The position numbers and the translations under genes are program-made. A model generated the notes under the pieces. The model made no database searches. It was given only the letters and a program-made list of their open reading frames with translations, and was not told the origin of the DNA. From Macrostomum hystrix (lineage: Eukaryota; Platyhelminthes; Macrostomidae): a stretch of DNA of 64,000 bases. Location of the stretch: NCBI GenBank assembly GCA_950097015.1, contig CATNEN010000024.1, positions 4,512,501 through 4,576,500 of the forward strand. Reading direction: 5' to 3'. Below, piece by piece: positions 12,760 through 23,965 of this stretch; positions within the stretch are counted from its first letter, which is position 1, and each line of letters starts with the position of its first letter.

Positions 12760-13369
12760 AGGCTTAGAAATAGACCGTTTTCTTCTATCTACTCAGTGTT
12801 TTTAGTGCTGGTTTTTTCATTGCTGGCTACTTATAGTAGGCGAAATAGTGAGAATTTGTTATTCCTTGCTCTAGTGCTCACACCTATTCCTGCAAGCATT
12901 AATTTTATCATCGCTAGTTGCTCATTTTATGCATTGTTTTGTAAATAATATATATGCTTATCCCCCTCTGGTGTTAGTTGCTATTCAATTTTCTATCTTT
13001 CCATTCGATATGAACAATGATAGTAGTTGCATCGCGCTTCACTCTTTGTAATGCTCATTTACAAAAAAATAAATCTATACAAGCGGTTAATCTGATGAGT
13101 CACTTTGATTTTAGTTCAATTAGCAATCCGTATCACAAAAGCTTGAAATCTAATAGTTCTGCTTTGCTTATTGAACCACACTGGGACGGAATATTTCGTC
13201 TAATCCCTTCCTCATTTCATCATTAACAATAGAATGACCACGCTATTTTCCCAACTGGGGAAAGACCCCATAGATTTTCATGCCGATAGGTTGAATATTT
13301 AAGGAGATACCGAAAAAAAGAAAAGTTAGGTCTTCGAAATACCCCCCCATGGTCTTTCTACTGTTAATT
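12760..13369 (+). other. 3' flank of the zinc-finger gene
   Basis: AT-rich sequence holding the probable 3' UTR of the hindsight-like gene up to the AATAAA at 13068, then single-copy DNA up to the next array. Short frames here (13017-13226) have no domain. Confidence 0.5.
13068..13073 (+). other. Candidate poly(A) signal of the zinc-finger gene
   Basis: AATAAA is found 309 bases after the stop codon at 12757-12759, in AU-rich 3' flank. No other canonical hexamer occurs earlier in the flank. Cleavage site not determined. Confidence 0.5.
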
Positions 13370-15040
13370 GATTCTTTGTCTCCTCTCCTTCCTCCCCTGC
13401 CTCCTCTCCTTCCTCCCCAGCCTCCTCTCCTTCCTCCCTGCCTCCTCTCCTTCCTCCCCTGTCTCCTCTCCTTCCTCCCCTGTCTCCTCTCCTTCCTCCC
13501 CTGTCTCCTCTCCTTCCTCCCCTGCCTCCTCTCCTTCCTCCCCTGCCTCCTCTCCTTCCTCCCCTGTCTCCTCTCCTTCCTCCCCTGTCTCCTCTCCTTC
13601 CTCTCCTGCCTCCTCTCCTTCCTCCCTGCCTCCTCTCCTTCCTCCTCGCCTCCTCTCCTTCCTCCCCTGTCTCCTCTCCTTCCTCCCCTGTCTCCTCTCC
13701 TTCCTCCCCTGTCTCCTCTCCTTCCTCCCCTGCCTCCTCTCCTTCCTCCCCTGCCTCCTCTCCTTCCTTCCCTGCCTCCTCTCCTTCCTCCCCTGTCTCC
13801 TCTCATTCCTCCCCTGCCTCCTCTCCTTCCTTCCCTGCCTCCTCTCCTTCCTCCCCTGTCTCCTCTCATTCCTCTCCTGCCTCCTCTCCTTCCTCCCCGG
13901 TCTCCTCTCCTTCCTCCCCTGCCTCCTCTCCTTCCTCCCCTGCCTCCTCTCCTTCCTCCCCTGCCTCCTCTCCTTCCTTCCCTGCCTCCTCTCCTTCCTC
14001 CCCTGTCTCCTCTCCTTCCTCCCCTGTCTCCTCTCCTTCCTCCCCTGTCTCCTCTCCTTCCTCCCCTGCCTCCTCTCCTTCTTCCCCTGTCTCCTCTCCT
14101 TCCTCCCCTGTCTCCTCTCCTTCCTTCCCTGTCTCCTCTCCTTCCTCCCCTGTCTCCTCTCCTTCCTCCCCTGCATGCCTCCTCTCATTCTTCCCCTGTC
14201 TCCTCTCCTTCTGCCCTGTCTCCTCTCTTTCTCCCCTGTCTCCTCTCCTTTCTACCATGTCTCCTCTCTTTTCTACCATGTCTCCTCTCTTCCTCCCCTG
14301 TCTCCTCTCCTTCCTCCCCTGCCTCCTCTTCTTCCTCCCCTGCCTCCTCTCCTTCCTCCCCAGCCTCCTCTCCTTCCTCCCTGCCTCCTCTCCTTCCTCC
14401 CCTGTCTCCTCTCCTTCCTCCCCTGTCTCCTCTCCTTCCTCCCCTGTCTCCTCTCCTTCCTCCCCTGCCTCCTCTCCTTCCTCCCCTGCCTCCTCTCCTT
14501 CCTCCCCTGTCTCCTCTCCTTCCTCCCCTGTCTCCTCTCCTTCCTCTCCTGCCTCCTCTCCTTCCTCCCTGCCTCCTCTCCTTCCTCCTCGCCTCCTCTC
14601 CTTCCTCCCCTGTCTCCTCTCCTTCCTCCCCTGTCTCCTCTCCTTCCTCCCCTGTCTCCTCTCCTTCCTCCCCTGTCTCCTCTCCTTCCTCCCCTGTCTC
14701 CTCTCCTTCCTCCCCTGTCTCCTCTCCTTCCTCCCCTGTCTCCTCTCCTTCCTTCCCTGTCTCCTCTCCTTCCTCCCCTGTCTCCTCTCCTTCCTCCCCT
14801 GTCTCCTCTCCTTCTGCCCTGTCTCCTCTCTTTCTCCCCTGTCTCCTCTCCTTTCTACCATGTCTCCTCTCTTTTCTACCATGTCTCCTCTCTTTCTCCC
14901 CTGTCTCCTCTCCTTTCTCCCCTGTCTTCTCTCATTCCTCCCCTGTCTTCACTCCTTTCTCCCATGTCCCTTCTCCATCCTTCCCGTCTGCTCTCCTTCC
15001 TCCCTTCCCCCATTATTTTCTCCCTCTCTCCCCTCCTCCC
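13370..15040. repeat. Pyrimidine minisatellite, 21-bp unit
   Basis: Units of cctcccctgtctcctctcct type, 21 bp long, with CCTGCC and CCTGTC variants. Larger blocks are duplicated: the TCTACCATG-containing segment near 14250-14285 reappears near 14850-14885, and the CCCAGCCTCC segment near 13415 reappears near 14355. Open frames up to 595 codons (Leu/Pro/Ser) are artefacts of the 7-codon unit. Confidence 0.95.
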
Positions 15041-15303
15041 CACATTAACCCAGCAGATGAATGGAATAGGGGCATTACAAGCTGCGTGTACTAAAATATT
15101 GTACAGTCTAGTCAGTGTACATCCAGTCAAATTTCTTACTACCGCAAACTCATAATTTCTTTGTTCAAAGGATGAGAATGGGAAGAGTAAAGCGAGGACT
15201 AGAGCACAGCCGAATCTTATTAGACCTTAGCAACGCATCACATAGAGAAATATACGATTTCTATTGTTAAAAAAAAAAGAAATTAAACAGTAGTTTTGTA
15301 AGT

Positions 15304-18186
15304 ATGAACTCGCTAATCCTTCGGCTTCTGTTGCTGATGTTAATTGGTGAGTCTTATTGCTATTTCTTTAGAATTTTCTCAGCAACTGATTTCGATCAGT
15401 TGAACTTAAAGCATTGCGAACTTAATCTGCCCACACCCGACCCGTTCGACCGTGCAGTCGTGTGCCCGATGTACGGCAAAGGGGTGCCGCGGACAAAGGG
15501 CGCAGGAAACCGCGGCAGCGGAAACAACCGGAACAGCGGTCGCTACGGCTCAAGCGGAAGCAGCGGCTACTCGTCACTGCCCATGCTCATTCGCAGCAGA
15601 TTCTCGTGAGTGAGAAGGAGTGGGTGAGAAGGAGTGGGTGAGAAGGAGTGGGTGAGAAGGAGTGGGTGAGAAGGAGTGGGTGAGAAGGAGTGGGTGAGAA
15701 GGAGTGGGTGAGAAGGAGTGGGTGAGAAGGAGTGGGTGAGAAGGAGTGGGTGAGAAGGAGTGGGTGAGATGGAGTGGGTGAGAAGGAGTGGATGAGAAGG
15801 AGCGGGTGAGAAGGAGTGGGTGAGAAGGAGTGAGTGAGAAGGAGTGGGTGAGAAGGAGTGGGTGAGAAGGGGTGGGTGAGAAGGAGCGGGTGAGAAGGAG
15901 CGGGTGAGAAGGAGTGGATGAGAAGGAGCGGGTGAGAAGGAGTGGGTGAGAAGGAGTGAGTGAGAAGGAGTGGGTGAGAAGGAGTGGGTGAGAATGAGCG
16001 GGTGAGAAGGAGTGAGTGAGAAGGAGTGGATGAGAAGGAGCGGGTGAGAAGGAGTGGGTGAGAAGGAGTGAGTGAGAAGGAGTGGGTGAGAAGGAGTGGG
16101 TGAGAAGGAGTGGGTGAGAAGGAGTGGGTGAGAAGGAGTGGGTGAGAAGGAGTGGGTGAGAAGGAGCGGGTGAGAAGGAGCGGGTGAGAAGGAGTGGATG
16201 AGAAGGAGCGGGTGAGAAGGAGTGGGTGAGAAGGAGTGAGTGAGAAGGAGTGGGTGAGAAGGAGTGGGTGAGAAGGAGTGGGTGAGAAGGAGTGGGTGAG
16301 AAGGAGTGAGTGAGAATGCCCAGCTAACTATCCAGTGAACCTGTAATATCCGAACAGGTTCCTAGCCAAGTTCACAGCCTATAGGCTAGGCATCATCCTA
16401 GTGTCCCGTGACTGGCGCATTGCTCATCCAGACTACAGCGACAGCATGACCCTGTGCTACAGCGTGCGCCACAGCCTGCCGGACTGGCTGCAGGAGTCGG
16501 CACTGCAGCCCTGGCTGTATCGGAACCGGACCGTGCTGGGCTTGCACATCTGCCCGTTGGACTCGCAGCCGGATAAAGTATACTGCTGCGGCTTCAAGGA
16601 CGGACAGGAGTGCTGCACCTTCTGGGATGAGTGAGGCTGCTTTCACTGCGGACTCGCTTGACGAAGTAGAGAGGGTTATACGCGTTATGCGGGAACTGGT
16701 AATGAGAGAGCGGGTAGTGGGAGAGCGGGTAGTGTGAGAGCGGGATGGAATTAATGGGATTATGTGTACCAATTAGTCAGAAATGACAACACTGCAGGCA
16801 TTACTCGATCACTTCTTCACCCACACAGCTTCAGCCGCCTGTCATCAGTGGTGGTTGGCGGCATTCTGGCGGTCACGTCGAGTTTCCTGTTCGCCGCCTG
16901 GCTCTACCGGTGGTCGCTTAAACAACTGCGCTGGAATTTGTGAGGCTGACTGTTTGTAGATTGGAGAAGTGAAAGGTAGGGGAGATGAAAGGTAGGGGAC
17001 GGTGTGAGATGGTAGGGGAAGGTGTGAGATGGTAGGGGAAGATGTGAGATGGTAGGGGAAGGTGTGAGATGGTAGGGGACGGTGTGAGATGGTAGGGGAA
17101 GGTGTGAGATGGTAGGGGACGGTGTGAGATTGTAGGGGAAGGTGTGAGATGGTAGGGGAAGGTGTGAGATGGTAGGGGAAGGTGTGAGAGAGTAGGGCAA
17201 GATATGAGAGGGTAGGGGAAGATGTGAGATGGTGTAGGGGAAGGTGTGAGAGGGTAGGGGAAGATATGAGAGGGTAGGGGAAGATGTGAGATGGTGTATG
17301 GGAAGGTGTGAGAGGGTAGGGCAAGATATGAGAGGGTAGGGGAAGACATGAGAGTCTAGGGGAAGTAGGGGAAGATGTGAGAGGGTAGGGCAAGATATGA
17401 GAGGGTAGGGGAAGACATGAGAGTCTAGGGGAAGATGTGAGAGGGTAGGGGAAGATATGAGAGGGCAGGGGAAGATATGGGAATGTAGGGTAAGATGTGA
17501 GATGGTAGGGGAAGATAGGAGAGGGTAGGGGAAGATGTGAGATGGTGTATGGGAAGGTGTGAGAGGGTAGGGCAAGATGTGAGATGGTAGGAGAAGGTGC
17601 GAGAGGGTAGGGTAAGATGTGAGATGGTAGGAGAAGGTGCGAGAGGGTAGGGTAAGATGTGAGATGGTAGGAGAAGGTGTGAGAGGGTAGGGCAATATGT
17701 GAGAGGGTAGGAGAAGGTGTGAGAGGGTAGGGCAATATGTGAGAGGGTAGGAGAAGGTGTGAGAGGGTAGGGCAATATGTGAGAGGGTAGGAGAAGGTGT
17801 GAGAGGGTAGGGCAATATGTGAGAGGGTAGGAGAAGGTGTGAGAGGGTAGGGCAAGATGTGAGATGGTACGAGTAGGAAAAGGCGTGAGAGGGTAGTGGA
17901 ATTATTGAGAGGGTTTGGAAAGATGGCCCACTGCGAAATTAATAAAAGTTTTTCAGCTGCGAGTAATTTTGCCACCTTCCTCCAATTATCAGCCATTACA
18001 GTCACGCATCGCAGAGCCAAGCCGACTTACTCGGAGCTGATATTTCCATTGACGAAGTGGCTCGTTGGCCGCAGACTGAATCATCGCGGCAGCATCAGCC
18101 ACAGTCAAGGAAGATTGGAGCCAGACGGTTGCGGCACGCGTCGCAGTATCGACCGGCGATTGGTGGCGCGCGGGGACATTGATTGA
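15304..18186 (+). CDS. Shisa/WBP1-like membrane adaptor, copy 1
   Basis: Exons read as 15304-15346, 15383-15605, 16358-16630, 16829-16939 and 18015-18186, giving 273 residues with phases 1-2-2-2. It starts with a signal peptide (MNSLILRLLLLMLI), then a Gly/Ser/Arg/Asn-rich segment ending SLPMLIRSRFS. The six-cysteine Shisa-type core follows, with spacing C, CP, YCCG, CC, and ends ECCTFWDE. One membrane helix lies near residues 184-205. The family comprises single-pass adaptors of endomembranes or plasma membrane that regulate receptors and recruit WW-domain proteins. The cytosolic tail carries only KPTY (219-222), a decayed PY motif. Uniquely, exon 2 has an extra two-cysteine segment. The first intron would be 36 bases and in frame, so it may be retained. 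The last junction is uncertain: exon 4 could instead end at the TGA at 16941-16943 if unspliced. Confidence 0.7.
15606..16316 (+). repeat. 14-bp minisatellite in intron 2 of Shisa-like copy 1
   Basis: About 50 copies of gtgagaaggagtgg with few substitutions. The array begins exactly at the GT of the exon 2 donor, and every unit repeats a GTGAG donor-like core. It fills the intron up to about 40 bases before the acceptor at 16356-16357. Confidence 0.95.
16965..17905 (+). repeat. About 20-bp minisatellite in intron 4 of Shisa-like copy 1
   Basis: Units resembling ggtgtgagatggtaggggaa, shifting to gagagggtagggcaatatgt variants towards the 3' side. It starts about 25 bases after the exon 4 donor at 16940 and ends about 110 bases before the chosen exon 5. 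G-rich on the sense strand. Frames of 100-391 codons on the minus strand (Pro/Ser/His/Leu) are artefacts. Confidence 0.9.
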
Positions 18187-18224
18187 AATCGGAAAATTGG
18201 GACTCATGGAACGGGCGATCCACT

Positions 18225-18525
18225 GGAACTTGGGACTGATGGAATGACTGGAGAACTGATGGGATGACTGGAGAACTGATGGAATGACTGCAGAACTGAT
18301 GGAATGACTGCAGAACTGATGGAATGACTGCAGAACTGATGGAATGACTGCAGAACTGATGGAATGACTGCAGAACTGATGGAATGACTGCAGAACTGAT
18401 GGAATGACTGCAGAACTGATGGGATGACTGCAGAACTGATGGAATGACTGCAGAACTGATGGGATCATTGGAACTGATGGGATGATTGGAACTGATGGGA
18501 TCATTGGAACTGATGGGATGGGCGA
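18225..18525 (+). repeat. 20-bp minisatellite in the 3' flank of Shisa-like copy 1
   Basis: About 13 copies of aactgatggaatgactgcag or close variants. The array begins about 40 bases after the stop codon of copy 1, within the probable 3' UTR. All three Shisa-like genes have an array in this position. Confidence 0.9.
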
Positions 18526-19048
18526 TGTATTGGTAAGCTGGGACAATCTGTAATCTATAAATTCCTGTGCATGAAAATACGAGCAATATTATTTTGTCTA
18601 CAAAGTTTTTTCCTAATCCTTAATTTAAAGACAAGAAGAATATACCTAGTGTTAAGAACAGTCTTGTTAGATTGCTTAACTATTAAGAGGGCTGCATTTT
18701 TTTGGCCTGGCAGTTCTGAAATAGGAACACAAAGCTGCAATCTATAAATAATCCCTGCCGATTGGGACAAAAACGGTCATAATCCCTAGTTTTACAATCC
18801 TGGAATTTTTCATCTACGATGTACAACGCCACCGTCAAGATTCGTGTACTTTAGCCTCCAACAACTCTGGACCTGGTTTGCAGTTGAGATGGTTGTCATG
18901 CCAACCTAGCAACCCCGCGCTTGCCCTGTCCACCCCCTTCAGCCACTGACTTTGAGCATGAGCTGAGCCTTTGCGGCATTGAAATACAATAGCAAAGTTA
19001 GCGCAACTTTGGCAGCCAAGTTGGAAGTAAACTGCGACTTAAGTGAGC
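18526..19048. other. Intergenic DNA between Shisa-like copies 1 and 2
   Basis: Single-copy sequence that should hold the 3' end of copy 1 and the promoter of copy 2. No TATA box or poly(A) signal is convincing. Short minus-strand frames have no domain. Confidence 0.4.
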
Positions 19049-21062
19049 ATGAGTACTGCCACAGTCAGCTTGCGATGCAGCATCTTCGTCTGGGGTGCTG
19101 CAGGTAAGCTCTCAGATGGAACTTTACCTGTCTCATACCTAATCTCATCCCTCACTTACCTGTCTCATACCCAATCTCATCCCTCACTTACCTGTCTCAT
19201 ACCCAATCTCATCCCTCACTTACCTGTCTCATACCCAATCTCATCCCTCACTTACCTGTCTCACACCCAATCTCATCCCTCACTTACCTGTCTCATACCC
19301 AATCTCATCCCTCACTTACCTGTCTCATACCTAATCTCATCCCTCACTTACCTGTCTCATACCCAATCTCATCCCTCACTTGCCTGTCGCATACTCAATC
19401 TCATCCCTCACTCAACTGTCTCACACCCGATCTCATCCTTCATCTAAACCTGTCTCATACTTAGTATCATTTTTCTCCTACACGTCTGATAACTTAATTG
19501 CTATAATTTTAACCCGTCCCATTCTCAACCAGTCCTCCTATTGAGCAGTGCAAAGGTTGCTATGGCAAAAGGCAGTAGTCGCGGAGGTCGGTCCGGCTCA
19601 ACCAGGAGCGCTAGCTACAACACTCTGCCCCAGTTTGTTAGAAATCGATTCTCGTAAGAAAATATTGATAATTAACAATTCTAATTCTATAGAACTGCCA
19701 GCTAAACTTTAAATTTTCGATACATATCGGCTATCGATAGTCAAAACGCAAATCGTTGATACAAATTTTTTTCGACCTCCCTAGTAACCAGGTAAGTCGC
19801 CTATCCTACAGCCGCGGCATATTCTACGCCAGCTGGTCGTGGCGCAGTCGGCATTCTGACTATTCCGACAGCGTCGCCCTCTGCTTCAACGTGGCTGACA
19901 GTGTTTTATTGGCTGACAATGGCAACAGCTCCGCCATGCTGCCCTGGTTGTACAGAAATCGCACAGTCTATGGCCTGTTCGTCTGCCCGACTGACCCGGC
20001 CAGGCCGGACACAGTCTACTGCTGCGGCGACTCAGAGGCGCAGACATGCTGCACCTTCTGGGAGGAGTGAGTTGTTGACTGATTGTAGGCTGACTGAGAA
20101 ATCCTCCAGCAAAGACTATCCATCAATTCTCCCCTTCAATTCTCCCCTTCAATTCTCCCCTTCAATTCTCCTCTTCTATTCTCCTCTTTTTAATCTCCCC
20201 CTTCTCACTTTCCCCTTCCCTCTCTCCCATTCCCGCACCAAAGCCATACCCAAACCTCTCCGCCTTTTCACACTCAGCGGTTCTCGCGTCGCCGGGGCAA
20301 TATTTGGCTGCGTCTGCGGAGTTGCGTCCTTCGTTGCTGGCGCTCTCCGACTGTACCAGGGCAGCCTGAATGTACGCTGCAGCAGCCAGAGGTCGGTCTC
20401 GTTTCTTATCTGCCTTTAAAAGTACTTTTATCGGGGGGGTGGGTGGCAGAGCGGCTAAACGCGTTTGTGCCTTTATTGGAGGCTTATCATGCAATTTACG
20501 CCCTTGAGGACCAACCTCCAAGGTACACTGCCTGACGATGAGAAAGTCAGGTCAGATGTACACACCTGTGTGAGCGTGTGCCTGCGTACAGTATCTGAGT
20601 GCGTGTGTGCTCAGGAGTCAGCGAAATGGGTAGAATTGCCTCCTCGCTGGCTGCGGATCTAGTGTCACCAAATGATGTGCCATTGCCTGCAGCCCTCCTG
20701 CAAATATTAATATTACTATTAAGTACTTTTATCTTTTGTGCATGAGTGTTTAATAAACAGGCAATGAGGTATATTTCTGTTAGCACTATTTAATAAACAG
20801 CCGCGTACAGGACAATCCACAAGCTGACAATGATCGTCAATCTGTTTCGCAAGTGCCAACCGCAACAGCAGCTGATGGTGTACCAGTCGAAGCAGCAGCA
20901 GCAGCAGCGGATTTCACTGCTGATAGTCCCAAACCGGAGCTTCCGCCCAGATACGATATCGTCCTCGAGGAGCTGTGGAATGAGCAGCAGCTCGATAATC
21001 CACCGCATCCACAGTCGCCACCGCCGACATACTCGATGGCTGAGCTCAACAGGGATCGGTGA
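19049..21062 (+). CDS. Shisa/WBP1-like membrane adaptor, copy 2
   Basis: Exons read as 19049-19103, 19533-19653, 19785-20066, 20278-20391 and 20801-21062, giving 277 residues with phases 1-2-2-2. The signal peptide is split by intron 1 and completed by VLLLSSAKVAMA in exon 2. A short Ser/Gly/Arg segment ends in NTLPQFVRNRFS. The cysteine core has LCFN, FVCP, VYCCG and TCCTFWEE, six cysteines in the Shisa/WBP1/VOPP1 pattern. One helix (about 157-176) is followed by a tail with two class I PY motifs, PPRY (239-242) and PPTY (265-268), which in this family bind WW domains of NEDD4-type ligases. Exon 4 is 114 bases, as in copy 3. Intron 4 contains a full SINE. A donor-like GTAAGT lies inside exon 3 but is read as coding. 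Confidence 0.8.
19120..19455 (+). repeat. 32-bp minisatellite in intron 1 of Shisa-like copy 2
   Basis: About ten 32-bp units containing cttacctgtctcatacccaa and ctcatccctca. It starts roughly 20 bases after the donor at 19104 and, unlike most intronic arrays here, is pyrimidine-rich on the sense strand. The 134-codon frame across it is an artefact. Confidence 0.9.
20119..20185 (+). repeat. Short 14-bp array in intron 3 of Shisa-like copy 2
   Basis: Four to five units of ttcaattctcccc, then diverged copies, 50 bases after the exon 3 donor at 20067. Probably a young or eroding counterpart of the longer donor-side arrays. Confidence 0.75.
20433..20720 (+). mobile_element. tRNA-derived SINE with 13-bp target duplication
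   Basis: The head contains a Pol III A box, TGGCAGAGCGG (20444-20454), and the body matches other copies in this window (GTCAGGTCAGATGTACAC; CCAAATGATGTGCCATTGCC). The tail is TAATATTACTATT. AAGTACTTTTATC occurs at 20420-20432 and again at 20721-20733, a perfect target-site duplication. The B-box region is deleted relative to the copy at 34744-35100. It sits in intron 4 of Shisa-like copy 2. Confidence 0.85.
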
Positions 21063-21299
21063 AGAGGCAGAAGGCTCTGCCGTAAACTTAACCTCGGCGA
21101 AGAAGGAAATGATGGGGAATGAGGGAGGCTGGGGAAGGGGCAATTAAGGTCGAATTCTGCAGTGACCTTTGGGTTCGACCTTGGTGGGGAAGGCCATATA
21201 TAGTTCAGGGGTCGAAAAACTCCGGCCCGCGGGCCAGATGCGGCCCTCGAAGCTCCCAAACCCAGACCGTTACCCCTTCCGACACCTTTAGTATCCTGT

Positions 21300-22018
21300 C
21301 TCATCTCTCTCATCTGGAGAGTCTCTCCACCCCTCCCATGTCTCATCTTTCCCCTGTCTCATCTCTCCCGTGTCTCATCTCTCCCGTATCTCATCTCTCC
21401 CCTGTCTCATCTCTCCCGTGTCTCATCTCTCCCCTGTCTCATCTCTCCCGTGTTTCATCTCTCCCGTGTCTCATCACTCCCCCTGTCTCATCTCTCCTGT
21501 GTCTCATCTCTCTCATCTGAAGAGTCTCTCCATCCCTCCCGTGTCTCATCTCTTCCGTGTCTCATCTCTCCCGTGTCTCATCTCTTCCGTGTCTCATCTC
21601 TCCCGTGTCTCATCTCTCCCGTGTCTCATCTCTCCCGTATCTCATCTCTCCCGTGTCTCATCTCTCCCGTGTCTCATCTCTCCCGTATCTCATCTCTCCC
21701 GTGTCTCATCTCTCCCGTATCTCATCTCTCCCGTGTCTCATCTCTCCCGTGTCTCATCTGTCCCGTGTCTCATCTCTTCCGTGTCTCATCTCTCCCGTGT
21801 CTCATCTGTCCCGTGTCTCATCTCTTCCGTGTCTCATCTCTCCCGTGTCTCATCTCTCCCGTGTCTCATCTCTCCCGTGTCTCATCTCTCCCGTATCTCA
21901 TCTCTCCCGTGTCTCATCTCTCCTGTGTCTCATCTCTCCCGTGTCTCATCTCTCCCCTGTCTCATCTCTCCCCTGTCTCATCTCTCCCCTGTCTCATCTC
22001 TCCCCTTTCTCATCTCTG
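21300..22018 (-). repeat. 16-bp minisatellite in the 3' flank of Shisa-like copy 2
   Basis: About 43 units of tctcatctctcccgtg (16 bp) with TCC, GTA and CCT variants. It is the reverse complement of the arrays at 42830-44262 and 61920-63075. Because 3 x 16 bp lacks stops, it gives open frames of about 200 codons in three phases, all artefacts. Confidence 0.95.
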
Positions 22019-22204
22019 GGAATGAAGAATGAGGACGAGAGAGAGATACCAGTCTATGGTGCCCTGCACATTCAACTTGCGATTCGCAATAAAATCATCA
22101 TGCTCACGAGTACATTCCATAAAAAATTCACTTTAAGATTAAACTTTTACAAAAATATAAAGCAATGCAAAACCGTTTTTTATTCGGTTTGAATAAGTCC
22201 TTTT

Positions 22205-23612
22205 TGATATTATTATTATTATGATTATTATTATTATTATTATTATTGAGGTGCGCACGCCAATTGGGTGCTGATTATATTGTTTATTTTATGTTTAAGG
22301 CTGAACAATTCGATTTAAAAAAAAGAATGCGATAGGAAAACAGTAGCATGCATAATATTAGTTTTATGTGAAAAAAATATTTGAAATAAAAAGAAATTTT
22401 TGAAATGAACAAAGGCATTAAAACAAAAAGTTAAATATTGAAATTTAAAGAGAAAATAATTAAAACTGACTGAAATCACTTCGCACTCGAAAGAAGAATA
22501 ACTATATTGTGTTTTTGCATTCTAACTATGGGCCGATCAGGGCAGTGGCTTTTTATCTAGCTTTAAGTTTGCTTTCTATGAAGTCCACAAAACTTTCTGT
22601 TAATTCTGTGCTTTCCTGTGTCATTAAATACACAATTTTGTCATCCTAGCTGTTAGGCTTTCGAAATTTCGAACAGTGACTGCCACTTTCTCTATGAATT
22701 TATTTCTAATAAATTAAAACTATATTTCTAATTATTGGAACATAAACGGACCAAATCGCATCTAAAGAGAATATGAGTTTCGTTCTCTACCTCGACTCTA
22801 CATTTTGGGCATGTTCTGTTTTCATAGGCGATTTTCGGTCTTACAGTGCGCAATGTCTCACAGGCCAGTTTGTGGTTTCCTAGACGAAATCGGGACATTG
22901 TGCGCCTTTGTTCTGGGTTAGAGATTATTGTTAGGTACTTTTCTCGGGCGAAATCTTTCTTAAACGTGTAATAGAAGTGGCTGAGCTTGGCTGATTTTTT
23001 CATCCTCTGAGTCCAGTGCCTTCGAAACTCTGCTCTGACTCAAAGTTCTCTCTGTGCGTTTTGATGGACTTTGTTTTTCTAGTCTGTTGACAATCCCGCA
23101 TTGCTTCGCTATTCATTTTTCCCCCAATGCCAACATCGCTGTATTCTGTATCTGCCAGCAATTTTGCGATGATGGAGTCTGGTCGGCTCCGAACTGAGGA
23201 CCAGTATTGAAGGCTTCTTTTTTGAATACTAATATAATAGTGGTAGTCTTCCTAATTCGGACCGAGCACCATTGCTGTCAGTGTTTGGACTAACTTGCAG
23301 AATCGACTTGCAGATTCTAGAATTAATTCTCTCTATAAGGTTCCGATCCCAGGTACCCAGTTTCCAGGAGACAAAAGCTCCCCAGGCCTCTGATGCATAG
23401 AGAACTATGCTTTCAATCATCTTATATACTAAAAATGAAATGGTTGGTAGTTGTGCTAAACAAGATGAGCTGTTTGTGTTTTACTCTCTGAAATCCCGCC
23501 AACTTTCTCAGAAGCATTATTGGATATCCCACCTTTTTTACCTAGTTCTATGGCATGAGTATCGATTGTTCCCTTCACTTTCATGTGAAACCCAAGATAT
23601 TTACGATTCTTG
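22205..23612 (-). mobile_element. Decayed non-LTR retrotransposon (LINE) 3' fragment
   Basis: Minus-strand translation shows the C-terminal part of a LINE reverse transcriptase in pieces: RKYLGF (about 23590), SIVLYASEAWG with W-D-x-N-x-IERI downstream (23420-23229), ELGRLPL then, after a frame change, IQKRSLQYW, and finally FRLGNHKL and CPKCRVEVENETHILFRC (23003-22728). Order and spacing fit the region after the catalytic core. The catalytic core, endonuclease and 5' half are missing. The element ends at a (TAA)n tail, seen as ATT repeats at 22208-22248 on the + strand. At least one frameshift and several stops show that it is dead. Confidence 0.8.
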
Positions 23613-23965
23613 AACCAGCCATATCTTCTACGATTCCAGCCATATCTGTTACGATTCCAGCCATATCTTTTACTATTCCAGCCATATCTTTTACGATTCC
23701 AGCCATATCTTTTACGATTCCAGCCATATCTTTTACTATTCCAGCCATATCTTCTACGATTCCAGCCATATCTTCTACTATTCCAGCCATATCTTTTACT
23801 ATTCCAGCTATATCTTATACGATTCCAGCCATATCTTCTACTATTCCATCCATATCTTTTACTATTCTAGCTATATCTTCTACGATTCCAGCCATATCTT
23901 CTACGATTCCAGCCATATCTTCTACGATTCCAGCCATATATTCTTTGATTCTAGCCTCTGCTTCT
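23605..23965 (-). repeat. 21-bp minisatellite abutting the LINE
   Basis: About 17 units of ccagccatatcttttacgat plus one base. The first units merge with LINE coding sequence at the Arg-Lys-Tyr-Leu-Gly site, whose + strand text atatttacgattcttgaacc closely resembles a unit. Confidence 0.9.

Noticed and set aside
13349-15155. Long Leu/Pro/Ser and Arg/Glu/Gly frames (up to 595 codons)
   Set aside because: Products of the 21-bp pyrimidine array; several phases on both strands are open at once.
21370-22192. Frames of about 200 codons of [13 protein letters not shown] type
   Set aside because: The 16-bp unit lacks stops in a 48-base cycle, so all three phases are open. Same explanation at 42742-44280 and 61785-63061.
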